Below, in pieces: positions 42,218-52,278 of a stretch of DNA of 64,000 nucleotides (within the stretch, counting starts at the first letter, position 1; each line of letters starts with the position of its first letter). A program made the position numbers and the translations under genes. The notes beneath the pieces are model-generated. The model had not been told where the DNA came from and made no database searches. It saw nothing but the letters and a program-made list of their open reading frames with translations. This stretch comes from Acidisarcina sp. (GTDB taxonomy: Bacteria; Acidobacteriota; Terriglobia; Terriglobales; Acidobacteriaceae), in the NCBI GenBank assembly GCA_035539175.1, contig DATLIY010000007.1, forward strand, positions 124,001-188,000, given 5' to 3'.

Positions 42218-42973
42218 TTACTCGCCTGGCACAAAAGGCCACATCGAAGTCACCGTGTGCCCACCGTCCACCGGAATCACCTGCCCGGTCATGTAGTCCG
42301 ACTGACTGCTCGCCATATACACCGCAAGCGGACTGACATCTTCCGGCGTCCCCAGACGCGGAGACGGCTGACTCTGCTTCAACCAGTTTTGCAGCTTCTC
42401 ATCCTTCCACATCTCGCGGTTTAGATCCGTAAGGATAAAGCCTGGAGCGATGCAATTTACCTGAATATTATGCCGCCCCCACTCGGCCGCAAGGCACCGC
42501 GTCCATTGGGCAAGCGCCCCCTTGGAAGCTCCATAGATAGTGATATATGGAATGCCGATCAGTGAAGTCAGACTTCCTATATTGATAATCTTCCCGCCAG
42601 CTTTACGGGCGATCATATCGCGTCCGACGAACTGGGTTAGCCGCATCAACCCCACGAGGTTCGTCTGCAGGATGGCTTCCATCTCGTCCCGAGTGAAATC
42701 CTCGAAAGCCTTGCGAATATTCATCCCGGCTACATTCACCAGTATGTCGACCGCACCCGCTGCCTTGGCTGCACGCTCAATCGAGGAGTCCTGCGTCACA
42801 TCCAGTTCCACTGCGCTGCCCTTCAATTTTTCAGCGGCGGCCTCCAAAGCATCCATCGAACGCGCTGCCAGAACAACATGTGCGCCTTCCTCCGCCATCT
42901 TCGTCGCAATCGCCAAACCGATTCCCCGGCTCGCACCAGCTACAAGTACCCGCTTCCTCTCCAGCAATCCCAT
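42218..42973 (-). CDS. Short-chain dehydrogenase/reductase (SDR)
   Basis: 251 aa from the ATG at 42973 (MGLLERKRVLVAGASRGIGL). Classical SDR motifs: VAGASRGIGLAIATKM (TGxxxGxG type), LVNVAGMNIRKAF (NNAG variant NVAG), catalytic Ser in IINIGSLTSLIGIPYI, YGASKGALAQWTRCLA (YxxxK), VNCIAPGFILTDLN, and C-terminal MTGQVIPVDGGHTVTS. It most resembles gluconate 5-dehydrogenase/FabG-type reductases. The cofactor is probably NAD(P)(H); the arginine after GAS favours NADP. The substrate is unknown. Gaps of 161 and 172 bp separate it from the two methyltransferase genes. Confidence 0.92.
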   Translation of the reverse strand: MGLLERKRVLVAGASRGIGLAIATKMAEEGAHVVLAARSMDALEAAAEKLKGSAVELDVTQDSSIERAAKAAGAVDILVNVAGMNIRKAFEDFTRDEMEAILQTNLVGLMRLTQFVGRDMIARKAGGKIINIGSLTSLIGIPYITIYGASKGALAQWTRCLAAEWGRHNIQVNCIAPGFILTDLNREMWKDEKLQNWLKQSQPSPRLGTPEDVSPLAVYMASSQSDYMTGQVIPVDGGHTVTSMWPFVPGE

Positions 42974-43145
42974 ATCTCTTCTTCCTATCTCTGTACGCGT
43001 GGCAATGCCGGCGCGAATCGCAGCTAGCCCTTCGCCGTATTCGCACTCGGCTGTACTCTGCTTCAACAGATCTCAAAAATATGCGTAAGACCGCCGCTAT
43101 CTGCGGCAGCCATTTACGCCATTCTATCGCGATGCTGAATTTATC

Positions 43146-43907
43146 TTAAGCAGCGGTAGCACGCGCCTTGTTGTTCTGTGCATATTCGGGGTCGAAGTGG
43201 CCGTTCTTTATCCAGGGCTGGTACCCGAGCTTCGCTACGGCGCCGAAGAAGTGATTCCCCTGCGAGCGCGTCGGCGGTACGAGGTTTAATAGCCCGCGAC
43301 ACTTCTGCGCAGCCTGGGTAAGCTTTCCCCACGACGAGGTCGAAATCTCGCGCTCGTGCTCCGTAAGATTAAAGTCCCAGTAGCGAAAGCTGTAGCAAGC
43401 GAGCTTGCGTTCCGGAACAGCGCACAGTGCCGTCTTCTTCAACTCCGCCGGTGTCCAGCGGTGGATGAAATTCGGCACATCCGAATGCATCACGCCCCCG
43501 CGAACATTCTCGTTATCCATGACCGCAACGATCTCATACGGCTGCTTGAGGCCAAGCGACACCGCCAGATGAGCCGTCATCGAGTCGTTCGGTTCAAAGA
43601 AAACGACCCATCCCCGCGCAACCCGCAACATCTCCGCCAGTGCCTTGTAGGGAGAGCGGCAATGATGCAGAGTCGCGTGCGCAAACACCAGGTCGTAGCT
43701 GTCATCTGGCAGCGCAATCGCCTCCGCATTCAGATGTAGGCCTGTAGTATTCAGGTTGGACAGGGTCAGGTTGTGGAAGCCGGCACCTTCCAGAATTGCT
43801 ACATCGTCACTCGCTCCGCCAATCACCAGCACTCTGCTATCAAGAGGGATGGCAGCCTTCTGGGAGTAACTCGCGAGAATATGAATCGGTACGGAAAGAT
43901 CCCTCAT
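43146..43907 (-). CDS. Class-I SAM-dependent methyltransferase (Methyltransf_11-like)
   Basis: 253 aa from the ATG at 43907 (MRDLSVPIHILASYSQKAAI); the frame is open 72 codons further upstream but that stretch lacks coding character. Motif I is altered: SRVLVIGGASDDVAILEGAG. Then NLTLSNLNTTGLHLNAEAIA, LPDDSYDLVFAHATLHHCRS (motif IV), EMLRVARGWVVFFEPNDS. The C-terminal ~100 residues (YEIVAVMDNENVRGGVMHSD onward) are family-specific. Position next to the glycan locus suggests sugar or lipid-sugar methylation, which is inference. Confidence 0.85.
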   Translation of the reverse strand: MRDLSVPIHILASYSQKAAIPLDSRVLVIGGASDDVAILEGAGFHNLTLSNLNTTGLHLNAEAIALPDDSYDLVFAHATLHHCRSPYKALAEMLRVARGWVVFFEPNDSMTAHLAVSLGLKQPYEIVAVMDNENVRGGVMHSDVPNFIHRWTPAELKKTALCAVPERKLACYSFRYWDFNLTEHEREISTSSWGKLTQAAQKCRGLLNLVPPTRSQGNHFFGAVAKLGYQPWIKNGHFDPEYAQNNKARATAA

Positions 43908-44143
43908 ATATGCCCCCACACAGTTCTTCCTGTTACTGCCAATGGACTTCGAGCGTTCTAAGTAACCCGGGCCTCGAAGTGTTGCGATGGGCAGAGATGA
44001 TAGCAAGCCAGGAGCGACTACACAAACTCCTGCCCAGATACGATTTACGCCAGTGATTATCCGATTGAAACTTTCGTTTGGCAACTTGTTTCCGCAGGCA
44101 CCGACGAAAGAGCAAAGAGACAACCTCTTTATCCAGAATTCTC

Positions 44144-47100
44144 CTATTGCGCCTTGATTGAAATGCCTTGCACCGAGTAAGCCGGAACGTCGATCGTAGT
44201 TGTATAACCTGTTCCCTGTTGCGTTAACGATAGGGAGGAGGAATTAATCATCGCTCCATTCACAATTTGGTAGAGCGTAGCTTGAGGTGTCCCAAAGCCG
44301 ACGTTCTGCAGGCTCACTGATATGCGTGAGTAAGCCGTGGATGTCGGATTGGTGATCACTATGGCATCCTGAGTCGCGTTATAAAACGCCGTCGCCGCCA
44401 ATCCACCACCACCAGACAGTGGAGTCACAGACTTAGCCATGTAACCACCAGCGGCAAGTCCCAGGTAATTGCTGGCGCCTATCAACTGGAACGCATAGTA
44501 CTGCGGATAGGGCGCAGGCGTTGCGCCTGCGGAGTAGAGGCAATCGGAGTTCTCGTCCAGAACCCCCACAATGCAGAACCATGGATACGCAGAACTCGCA
44601 AAATAGACAAGCTTACTTGGTAGAGGTAATCCGCTGTACACCGAATTCAGCATGTCGCTGGCATACAGTGCATTCCAGACGGGCGCATAGGTCGCATCGT
44701 TCCGGCAGCAGTCCTTAAAGAATGCCCAATTTGTGTTGAACTCTGTCACATAAATCGGTGTGTTAGCCCCCAACGGCTGGCTACCCAGCTTTACCTGCTG
44801 ATAGACCTTGTTATAGACGCCATAAGCCCCATTATTTGGATCCTGTGTCTGTTGATAGACGGAATTAGTGCCGTTATAGCTATCCCATTGGGCTTGCAAG
44901 CCTACTTTGCCAAACAGATAGTGGTGATAGCTGACAAAATCCACATAGGGTGCAGTCGTCGAACCGCTGAGAAGTGTGTTGATCCATAGCTGCGAATACC
45001 CCGAAAGCACAGGGCCACCGACACGGATGGTTGCGCCATCCGCGGCTGCCTGCTGCTTCATCAACGGAGCGGCAGCGGCATAGATAGACATGTAGGTACT
45101 CAAGTGATTGTTCGTGCAGAGACCTGTCGCATTCGGCTCGTTCCAGATCTCATAATCCTGAACATAGCCTGGAAATTTGGCATCCATGTGAGCCACATAA
45201 GCCGCAGCCATCTGTCCCCATTGATTTACGTCCGTTGGAGCAACCGTGGTATTCCCCGTTCCGCAAGGATTAGGATTCGGCTGCAGCCATGGCGGCGTCA
45301 ACGAGATCTGTAGAAGAACCTTTTGTCCAGCCGCCTGGATTGAGGCGATCATCGGGTCGATCTTCGTCCAGTCCGGCGTCGTGGTACTGAAGACCAATGG
45401 AACCTGCGCATACAAGCGAGATACTGTCACACCCGCCTGAGTAATCAACGTCCTGTCCGCCGTAGAATGCATGGCCTCACCCCGGCCCGCACCAAATATA
45501 TCGGCGGCAATCGGGTAGTTGGTAAAGGTGCGCCCACCAAAGTCCGCTGAGATACCAGACATCACGGTGACGACTGCACCGCTTGTCTTATTCAGTGTCG
45601 TATCTGTAACTCTCACGGTATGTTTTCCAGGAGTGGCGGGAGCCGTGTATACACCGTTATTGGTCACGGTTCCAACGGTAGAATTGCCGCCTGCGATGTT
45701 ATCCACCGTCCACGTCACCGTTCCTGCGTCCGGTACGGCACAGAGTTGAGGCTGGAATGTCTGCTGTCCGGATGGCGGGATGTAAGAGGTGTAGGGATAA
45801 ATTCCAAATGACGGGCTGCTGGAGATGGTGATGGTAGACGATCCCGTAACACTGGTTGAGGCTTGGCTAACCGCACGTATGTTATGGGTTCCGGTGGTTG
45901 CCGGCGCCGTATACAAGCCTCCGGAAGTAATGGTGCCCACTGTACTGTTTCCGTTGAGTTTTCCGTCCACATACCAGGTCACTGCGGTATTGGTCATTCC
46001 CGTTACGATGGCCGTGAACTGCATCGTCTGCGATGGCAGAGAACACGGCAGGTATGGACCGACGGTAACCATAGGTCCGGGATCTCCAGCGATTCCTGTG
46101 CCGGTTAATGGAATATTCAGCGGGCTCCCCATTGCGCTCTCATTGACAACCATAGTTGTCGAGCGCGTGCCAATCGCCTGGGGGTTAAAGATGATGGAAA
46201 CCGTGCAGGTTGCATTCGCAGCCAGCGTGCCGCTGCCATTGCTTCCAACGCAGTCGGTGGTAAAAGGATAGTCTGCCGACGTCTTGATCGAGTTGATCGT
46301 AAGCGCTACGGACTGGTTGTTGGTGATCGTCACCGGCAAGGGGGTGCTCGGCGTCAGGACAATCTGGTTATAAAAGTACAAACCTCCTACTACCGGAACC
46401 GTCGATACGGCTAACACTGCATTTCCCGATATCGAAATGGTTTGTGGCGAGCCCGGCGCATCATCGGTAACGACGAGATTGCTGGTGGTATATCCAACCA
46501 CTGTCGGCGAATAGGTAACTGTAATCGTACAAGTCTGGCCCGCCGCCAAAGAGCTTCCGCAGTTGTTCGTCTGTGAAAACGGCGCACCGATCTGAATACT
46601 GGAGATCGTTAACGGCGTTGTTTGTCCATTGGTCAGCGAGAGATTCTGGGATGCACTCGTTCCAATCGCCTGGTTGGGGAATGCGTAGCTCTTGAGCGAC
46701 GTCGTCACTCCGCTCGAAGTCGTTCCACCACTTGCAGAGCCCGATAGATATAGGACTTGGGTTCCCGAACCATAGTTGACAATCACGGAGCCGGTCTTCG
46801 TTCCAGATGACGTGGGAACGAAATTCACAGTTATCGTGCAGCTCGCATTTGCCAATAGAGTCGATGGACAGTTGTTGGTCTGAGAGAAATTCCCTGTCGT
46901 GGTAATGCCACTGATCGTGAGCGATGTTGTCAGCTCATTCGTTAACGTTGCGGTCTGAGCAACGCTGGTACTCCCAACCGCCGTACTCGAAAACGTAAGA
47001 GACGTCGGCGAGAAGAGTACCGGGCCAATCACGCCCGTACCACTCAAGGGTACCTGTTGTGGGCTTGCAGGACCGTTGTCCGTTATTGTGATGGTGTCGG

Positions 47101-48409
47101 AGCGGACCCCTTGGGCCAGCGGTTGAAAATCTACCGAGATGGTGCACGACGCACCGGCTGCAAGCGTCGATGGCGACAAGGGGCAAGTCGTCGAGGTGAT
47201 CGCATAATCCGCCCCAACGCCGATTGAGGCGATCGCCAATGCCGCGGATGTTCCGTTCGTCACGGTCACCGTCTTTGCGGACGATATCTGGCCGATCTGT
47301 ACGTTGCCCCAGGAGAGTGACGCAGGTGAGAACGAAACACCGGTTGATACCGATGTCCCCGTACCGGTCAGAGATGCTGTTGTCGGCGACCCCGGCGCGT
47401 TATGGGAGATCGTGAGCGTATCCTGCCTGGTACCAGTGGCCGTTGGTGTCAACGTGACCGTCACTGTGCATGTGGCATTCGCTGCAAGCGAGTTCGGACT
47501 CACCGGGCAGTTTGACGAAGTTGTATAGTCCGTCAGACTAGTTGCTATCGAAGAGATTGTTATCGGCTGGGTATAGGTGTTGGCTAACGTCAGGCTCTGC
47601 GGAGAACTTGAAGCACCAACCTGCACGCTACCAAAGTCAACACTGTTGGGCGTGAGCGTCACATAGTTCGACGGCGTCGATCCCGAAAGATAAAGCTGCA
47701 ACACACTGCTGCTGGTCGGCGTCGTGAAGCCCACCGTAACGCCACCACTGGAAGAGCCTGCTGCAATCGGACTATAGGTCACAGAGAAGGTGCAGGTAGC
47801 TCCAGCGGCCAGGGTGCTGGGGCTGATCGGGCAATTATCCGTCTCTCCAAAGCGCGCGCTCACTTTAATGCTTGTCAGGGTAATCGCGCTGGAGGTGGTG
47901 TTCGTTAATGTAGCAGATTGCGGCGTACTCGTCGTGCCAACAGCAACGCCCGTAAAGCTCAGTAATGTAGGCGAAAACAAGATAGGCCCGACGGCACCAA
48001 GTCCAGACAGCGGCAGGGATTGCGTCGCGCTAGGGGCATCATCCGTGATTGTGACTGCATTCGTCCTAGTGCCCGAGGCCAGCGGACGAAACTGAATGGA
48101 GACGGTGCAGGAAGCCGCCGCAGCCAGCGTGGACGGAGAGACTGGGCACGTGGTCGCGCTCACAAGAAAATCCGAGCCTGAAGGAACAGAAATACTCGAG
48201 ATCGTCAGAGGGACGGATTGACTATTGGTCAGCGTAAAGGACTTTGCTGCCGAGACCTGACCGATCTGCACTGTATTCCACGAGAGGCTGGTTGGGGAGA
48301 GTGTCACGTCCTGCGCCGCTGCAAAGGCGGCCATTAACGGAAACATTGTGCACAACATGAAGTGAAGCTTGTTAGGAAGGAGCTTAGTCTTTCGTTCAAA
48401 AAGTTGCAC
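44144..48409 (-). CDS. Giant exported protein: seven choice-of-anchor-D repeats, two Ig-like domains and a clan-GH-A glycosidase domain
   Basis: 1421 aa from a GTG at 48409 with GGGGGAA upstream, giving the signal peptide KLHFMLCTMFPLMAAFAAAQ; an ATG at 48448 is an alternative. Residues ~35-760: seven ~100-aa repeats of the type LSWNTVQIGQVSAAKSFTLT and VDFGSVQVGASSSPQSLTLA (ASPM/HYDIN-like, choice-of-anchor D). Residues ~765-960: two Ig-like domains with the repeated signature GTITSGGLYTAPATTGTHNI. Residues ~960-1421: TIM-barrel glycosidase resembling GH39/GH5, acid/base Glu in DYEIWNEPNATG (near 45145) and nucleophile Glu in IYVTEFNTNWAF (near 44740), plus a final beta domain. Substrate unknown. 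Confidence 0.85.
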   Translation of the reverse strand: MQLFERKTKLLPNKLHFMLCTMFPLMAAFAAAQDVTLSPTSLSWNTVQIGQVSAAKSFTLTNSQSVPLTISSISVPSGSDFLVSATTCPVSPSTLAAAASCTVSIQFRPLASGTRTNAVTITDDAPSATQSLPLSGLGAVGPILFSPTLLSFTGVAVGTTSTPQSATLTNTTSSAITLTSIKVSARFGETDNCPISPSTLAAGATCTFSVTYSPIAAGSSSGGVTVGFTTPTSSSVLQLYLSGSTPSNYVTLTPNSVDFGSVQVGASSSPQSLTLANTYTQPITISSIATSLTDYTTSSNCPVSPNSLAANATCTVTVTLTPTATGTRQDTLTISHNAPGSPTTASLTGTGTSVSTGVSFSPASLSWGNVQIGQISSAKTVTVTNGTSAALAIASIGVGADYAITSTTCPLSPSTLAAGASCTISVDFQPLAQGVRSDTITITDNGPASPQQVPLSGTGVIGPVLFSPTSLTFSSTAVGSTSVAQTATLTNELTTSLTISGITTTGNFSQTNNCPSTLLANASCTITVNFVPTSSGTKTGSVIVNYGSGTQVLYLSGSASGGTTSSGVTTSLKSYAFPNQAIGTSASQNLSLTNGQTTPLTISSIQIGAPFSQTNNCGSSLAAGQTCTITVTYSPTVVGYTTSNLVVTDDAPGSPQTISISGNAVLAVSTVPVVGGLYFYNQIVLTPSTPLPVTITNNQSVALTINSIKTSADYPFTTDCVGSNGSGTLAANATCTVSIIFNPQAIGTRSTTMVVNESAMGSPLNIPLTGTGIAGDPGPMVTVGPYLPCSLPSQTMQFTAIVTGMTNTAVTWYVDGKLNGNSTVGTITSGGLYTAPATTGTHNIRAVSQASTSVTGSSTITISSSPSFGIYPYTSYIPPSGQQTFQPQLCAVPDAGTVTWTVDNIAGGNSTVGTVTNNGVYTAPATPGKHTVRVTDTTLNKTSGAVVTVMSGISADFGGRTFTNYPIAADIFGAGRGEAMHSTADRTLITQAGVTVSRLYAQVPLVFSTTTPDWTKIDPMIASIQAAGQKVLLQISLTPPWLQPNPNPCGTGNTTVAPTDVNQWGQMAAAYVAHMDAKFPGYVQDYEIWNEPNATGLCTNNHLSTYMSIYAAAAPLMKQQAAADGATIRVGGPVLSGYSQLWINTLLSGSTTAPYVDFVSYHHYLFGKVGLQAQWDSYNGTNSVYQQTQDPNNGAYGVYNKVYQQVKLGSQPLGANTPIYVTEFNTNWAFFKDCCRNDATYAPVWNALYASDMLNSVYSGLPLPSKLVYFASSAYPWFCIVGVLDENSDCLYSAGATPAPYPQYYAFQLIGASNYLGLAAGGYMAKSVTPLSGGGGLAATAFYNATQDAIVITNPTSTAYSRISVSLQNVGFGTPQATLYQIVNGAMINSSSLSLTQQGTGYTTTIDVPAYSVQGISIKAQ

Positions 48410-49163
48410 GTCTTCCCCCGGTTCTCTGAATGGACAAGCACATTTCATACGTCGCAATACGTCGCAGTGGCGCTGAAGGGGTCCCGGGCGAGTAGGTTGA
48501 AGGAAGATACCAACGCCCTCCCCGTTCATATTCTGTCGCGAGGATCGCCTAAGCTCTCGCGTCGATGTACGCGGGGCGGAAGATCTTCGCGTCATGGTTC
48601 TGTGCAAATGAGGGGCCACTTCCAGCACATCGCTCTTCTTTAAAGGACGAATCGCAGTTGGAAAGCCAGGCCCGCTCTGAGATAACGCTCCTGCAATCCC
48701 ATTGTTAGACGTGGATGAGTAAGGCTGGGTTGTAACAGTAATGGATATTCGATTGCAGCAAAGAGGGCTGGAATCGGCAGTACGTTGCATACTTCGGCTA
48801 GCGGGTTACCTCTAGCTATTGGACGATAAGAGCGGACCACTTACTTTCGTAATAGATTGCGCCGATTTTGAAGTTTCCGGCTGGAGGCTTCAGCTTCAAG
48901 TCATTACTTTGTAATTGCAGGTGTTGCGTGTGGAACCGATTTTCGCACCGCCATTTCAGGATTGCGGCTGCTGTTAAGAAGGCAATTTAGATGAGTGCGT
49001 CCTATGGCTCCTTGGTATATGTCACCGTCTCAGGCACGCTTTCTGGGATAAATAGTGCAGAACATTGCACACTAGCTGGACGTAATTAGCATCTCTTAAG
49101 GTAAGTACTTTGTCTCAACTGTTCCTGCGTCGTCTAAAAAGCTCTGACGAAAGGATCGAATGT
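48410..49163. other. Long divergent intergenic region
   Basis: 754 bp between the diverging giant glycosidase and IPT lipoprotein genes. Open frames here (such as 48362-48643 plus strand) lack ribosome sites and protein-like patterns. A split inverted repeat GTGCA (49054-49058) / TGCAC (49065-49069) with a 6-base spacer lies ~95 bp upstream of the lipoprotein start. The length suggests long leaders or several regulatory sites for the exopolysaccharide region. Confidence 0.45.
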
Positions 49164-51380
49164 ATGGGCTTGCAACGGTCTCGCACTCTTCTGCTCCTTG
49201 TGTATCTCTCAGCGTTACTGCTAGTGGGGTGTGGAGGATTCAAAGGAGTAGTTACACCAACTCTCTCCTCCATCTCGCCTTCAACCATCGCTGCGGGCAG
49301 CGCCGGTTTCACGCTCACAGCCAATGGCAGTAACTTCACCGGCGGAACGAAGATTGTGTGGGACGGTGTCGCGCAACAGACCACGGTAGTCTCCAACACC
49401 CAGTTGACAACTACCATCTCTGCAGCCCAGATTGCATCTCCTGGAACCATCGCCATCAGCATTCTCAAGTCGGATACCACTTCCTCCAATGTGCTCAAGT
49501 TAACGATCACCGGAACGGGCCCACAAGGTCCCACGCTCACCTCAATCTCTCCCTCCACCATAGCCGCCGGCAGTGCAAGCTTCACCCTCACGGCTACAGG
49601 CACGAACTTCACAAAGGGCAGCACGATCACCTGGAACGGCGTCTCCATCAGCACCACCACATTCGATTCGGCGACTCAACTTCACGCCACCATCTCCGCC
49701 GCACAGGTCGCGCTTCCCGGCACCGTCAACGTGGGCATCCTCGACTCCACCAACACCCTGTCGAATCAACTTCCCTTCACTATCACCGGCACAGGCTCCA
49801 CCGCGCCACCTACGCTCACTTCGCTCAATCCATCCACCGTAGTGGCCGGAAATCCTGGCTTCACGCTGACCGCTACCGGGACCAACTTCGTAAATGCCAG
49901 CCAGATTACATGGAATGGCGCCCCCCTCACCACGACCTTTGTGTCGGCAACGCAACTCACGTCTGTGATTTCAGCAACCTCCCTCGTTGCAGCACAGAAT
50001 GTAAACGTGGCTGTGCTGAATCCTGACAGCACAATTTCCAATTCTTTGACCTTTGAAATCTCTGCGAACCCGGATGTCTCCCCGACGCTTACTTCTATCA
50101 ACCCATCCGTCGTCGCCGCAGGAAGTCCTGCGTTCACGATGACGCTGGTTGGAACGAACTTTGATAATGCAGCGGTCGTGCAATCGACGAATTCGAATGT
50201 GACGACAAATCTGACGACGACTTTCGTCAGCCCCACGCAACTTACCGCACAGATTCCTGCCTCGATGCTTACGGATATAGGGCAATATCAGATCACCGTC
50301 CAGAACCCAGGCCCGAGAATTTCGAATCCAAGACCTCTTTATGTCGGCATTGTCACTTACTTCGGAGAGGTGAAGGATCTGGTCTGGGATCCGCAGCACC
50401 AGTTGTTCTATGCCTCGGTACCGAACGAATCCACCAGGAGCCCCAATACGGTTGTGGCGCTCACACCAACGGGCAAACCTACATTCCACCCGGTCCCGGG
50501 GGATCCCGATCGCCTCGCGATCTCCGGCGACGGGCAGTATTTGTATGTTGGGCTCGACGCAAAAGGAACGGTTCAGCGTTATAGTCTGCCCAGCTTTACA
50601 CCGGATATCAGTGTGTCGCTAGGTGCGGATCCTAACCTGGGCCCGTACTATGCGCTCGATCTCCAGGTCGCGCCGGGAGCACCGCATACGATCGCGGTAT
50701 CTCGAGGAATACCCGGCACAGCTTCCATCTATCAGGCGCAAGGCGGCGTCGCGATATATGATGACGCGGTCCAGCGCCCCTCTGTTGTCACACCTACCAG
50801 CCAGCCCGGAGTTACGGCGCTGCTGGATACGATTCAGTGGGGAGCCGATAGCACCATACTTTATGCTGCAGATTATGAGAACGCCGGTGGCGACTTCTAC
50901 CAACTGGCGGTGTCTCCGTCTGGCGTAACCTTTGTCAGCGATCACCCCAACTACTTCCCGCCTCCTGATCTCCGCATTCATTTCGATACGGGGAAGCTCT
51001 ATGGAGATGATGGTGCCGTCGTCGATCCTGTAAGTGCCACCCAATTGAAGAGCTTTGTTGCCGGAGGAATCATGACTCCCGACTCCACTCTGGGGCTGGC
51101 CTATTTCCTGGGACAACCCGCGGCTCAATCTGGCACCGTGGGCTACCTGCTCCAATCCTTCAACCTCGCGTCTACCAATGCAATCAAGGGCATCCCGCTC
51201 TATAACATTCAAGGCGCGCCTCAGCACATGGTCCATTGGTCGACAACTGGAACGAGCACAGTCAACGGTCTGGCCTTCAGTACATCCAAGATCGCTAACT
51301 GCGCATTCTCCCCCTGCTCTACCAGTTCTGGAGGGGTCTATATCCTCGTCGGTCCATTTATCACCAGCACAGCACCGTAG
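49164..51380 (+). CDS. Lipoprotein with four IPT/TIG repeats and a beta-propeller
   Basis: 738 aa from the ATG at 49164, with AAAGGA about 10 nt upstream. Lipobox LLLVGCGG at residues ~19-26. Residues ~35-395: four tandem ~90-aa IPT/TIG domains, each starting PTLTSISPSTIAAGSA-like and containing FTLTATGTNFTKGSTITWNG; DNA repeat units lie at ~49258-50340. Residues ~400-738: a propeller-like domain (VKDLVWDPQHQLFYASVPNE, DRLAISGDGQYLYVGLDAKG). The layout is seen in surface sugar- or protein-binding lipoproteins. Its position at the head of a co-directional run in the glycan locus suggests surface glycan binding, not shown. Confidence 0.85.
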   Translation: MGLQRSRTLLLLVYLSALLLVGCGGFKGVVTPTLSSISPSTIAAGSAGFTLTANGSNFTGGTKIVWDGVAQQTTVVSNTQLTTTISAAQIASPGTIAISILKSDTTSSNVLKLTITGTGPQGPTLTSISPSTIAAGSASFTLTATGTNFTKGSTITWNGVSISTTTFDSATQLHATISAAQVALPGTVNVGILDSTNTLSNQLPFTITGTGSTAPPTLTSLNPSTVVAGNPGFTLTATGTNFVNASQITWNGAPLTTTFVSATQLTSVISATSLVAAQNVNVAVLNPDSTISNSLTFEISANPDVSPTLTSINPSVVAAGSPAFTMTLVGTNFDNAAVVQSTNSNVTTNLTTTFVSPTQLTAQIPASMLTDIGQYQITVQNPGPRISNPRPLYVGIVTYFGEVKDLVWDPQHQLFYASVPNESTRSPNTVVALTPTGKPTFHPVPGDPDRLAISGDGQYLYVGLDAKGTVQRYSLPSFTPDISVSLGADPNLGPYYALDLQVAPGAPHTIAVSRGIPGTASIYQAQGGVAIYDDAVQRPSVVTPTSQPGVTALLDTIQWGADSTILYAADYENAGGDFYQLAVSPSGVTFVSDHPNYFPPPDLRIHFDTGKLYGDDGAVVDPVSATQLKSFVAGGIMTPDSTLGLAYFLGQPAAQSGTVGYLLQSFNLASTNAIKGIPLYNIQGAPQHMVHWSTTGTSTVNGLAFSTSKIANCAFSPCSTSSGGVYILVGPFITSTAP

Positions 51381-51389
51381 CGGACTCTT

Positions 51390-51425
51390 CGAGAATTGCC
51401 GGTTGTAAAAAGCCGGCAATTCTCG
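51390..51425 (+). terminator. Intrinsic terminator after the IPT lipoprotein gene
   Basis: CGAGAATTGCCGG (51390-51402) and CCGGCAATTCTCG (51413-51425) form a 13-bp perfect stem with a 10-base A/T-rich loop, 10 bp after the stop. A short T-containing tail follows. Confidence 0.8.
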
Positions 51426-51557
51426 ATCTCTCTGGAACGCCAGGTTCGGATTCGCAACAAGGTTTTACAACGCACAGTGAACGCAGATTGGACAGTCCAG
51501 TTACGAAGCTCGAGTGCTTCCAACCTGCATTTTTGAATACTCCTGGAGGAGTACCCC

Positions 51558-52106
51558 GTGTTTCAAAAATATCTGATTGCCGCTGCGCTGCTTCTGGGGC
51601 CCGCCTGCATGTTCAGCCAGGTGGTGCCTGCAGCCCGCGGAGGAGCGCCCCCGCTCACCGTCGGAGGTTACTTCTCGTATTTCAATACTGACTATGCTTC
51701 CAATCACATGGCAGGGTTCGGAGCCTGGGTGGACTGGATGCCGCTGCGCAACCTTGGAGTCGAAGCCGAAGGCCGCTGGCTTCGCTTCAACGCCCCACAC
51801 GACTTTCACCAGGACACATACCTGATTGGCCCGCGTTACTCCTTCCGTCGCGGCCATCATCTCACGCCCTACGTCAAGGTGCTGCTCGGTGCAGGTGAGA
51901 TTAACTTTCCTTATAGCCTTGCGCATGGCGGATACTTCGCCGTCGCACCTGGGGGCGGAATCGACTACCGGCTCCAGCGGCACTGGCGAGTGCGTGCGGA
52001 CTACGAGTATCAGTTCTGGCCAACAGCGGTCGGGATTCCGGGCATCTCCAGCAGTATGCTCAAACCGAATGGAGTGAGCGTGGGACTCTCCTATCGCATC
52101 TATTAA
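51558..52106 (+). CDS. Outer-membrane beta-barrel protein (OmpA-like barrel)
   Basis: 182 aa, GTG start with GGAGGA 7 nt upstream. Signal peptide to about CMFSQV. The mature part shows alternating aromatic/polar beta strands of an eight-stranded barrel: LTVGGYFSYFNTDYASNHMA, FGAWVDWMPLRNLGVEAEGR, YLIGPRYSFRRGHHLTPYVK, FAVAPGGGIDYRLQRHWRVR, and a C-terminal aromatic strand VSVGLSYRIY, the usual barrel-assembly signal. Members occur in acidobacterial glycan loci; the role is unknown. Confidence 0.85.
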   Translation: MFQKYLIAAALLLGPACMFSQVVPAARGGAPPLTVGGYFSYFNTDYASNHMAGFGAWVDWMPLRNLGVEAEGRWLRFNAPHDFHQDTYLIGPRYSFRRGHHLTPYVKVLLGAGEINFPYSLAHGGYFAVAPGGGIDYRLQRHWRVRADYEYQFWPTAVGIPGISSSMLKPNGVSVGLSYRIY

Positions 52107-52278
52107 AAGCAGACTGGTCCATAACCAACTAACGCCACGCTACGTGGGCCCCCGGCTCGCTTCGATTCCCGTTAGGATCAGAGGCTCGCTCCCGGCTCTG
52201 GCGCGCTCAGAACCAGCACAGGCTATAGGGATTCCGGAGCAACAGAGGGTGAATTTGGATGACAAGAACCTGGTCAAG

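Noticed and set aside
44144-48409. Periodic repeats considered as a CRISPR or satellite array
   Set aside because: The periodicity (~300 bp) is that of the ~100-residue protein repeats, stays in frame and shows third-position divergence.
48362-48643. 93-codon plus-strand frame opposite the start of the giant glycosidase gene
   Set aside because: Overlaps the signal-peptide region on the other strand; product is random-looking.
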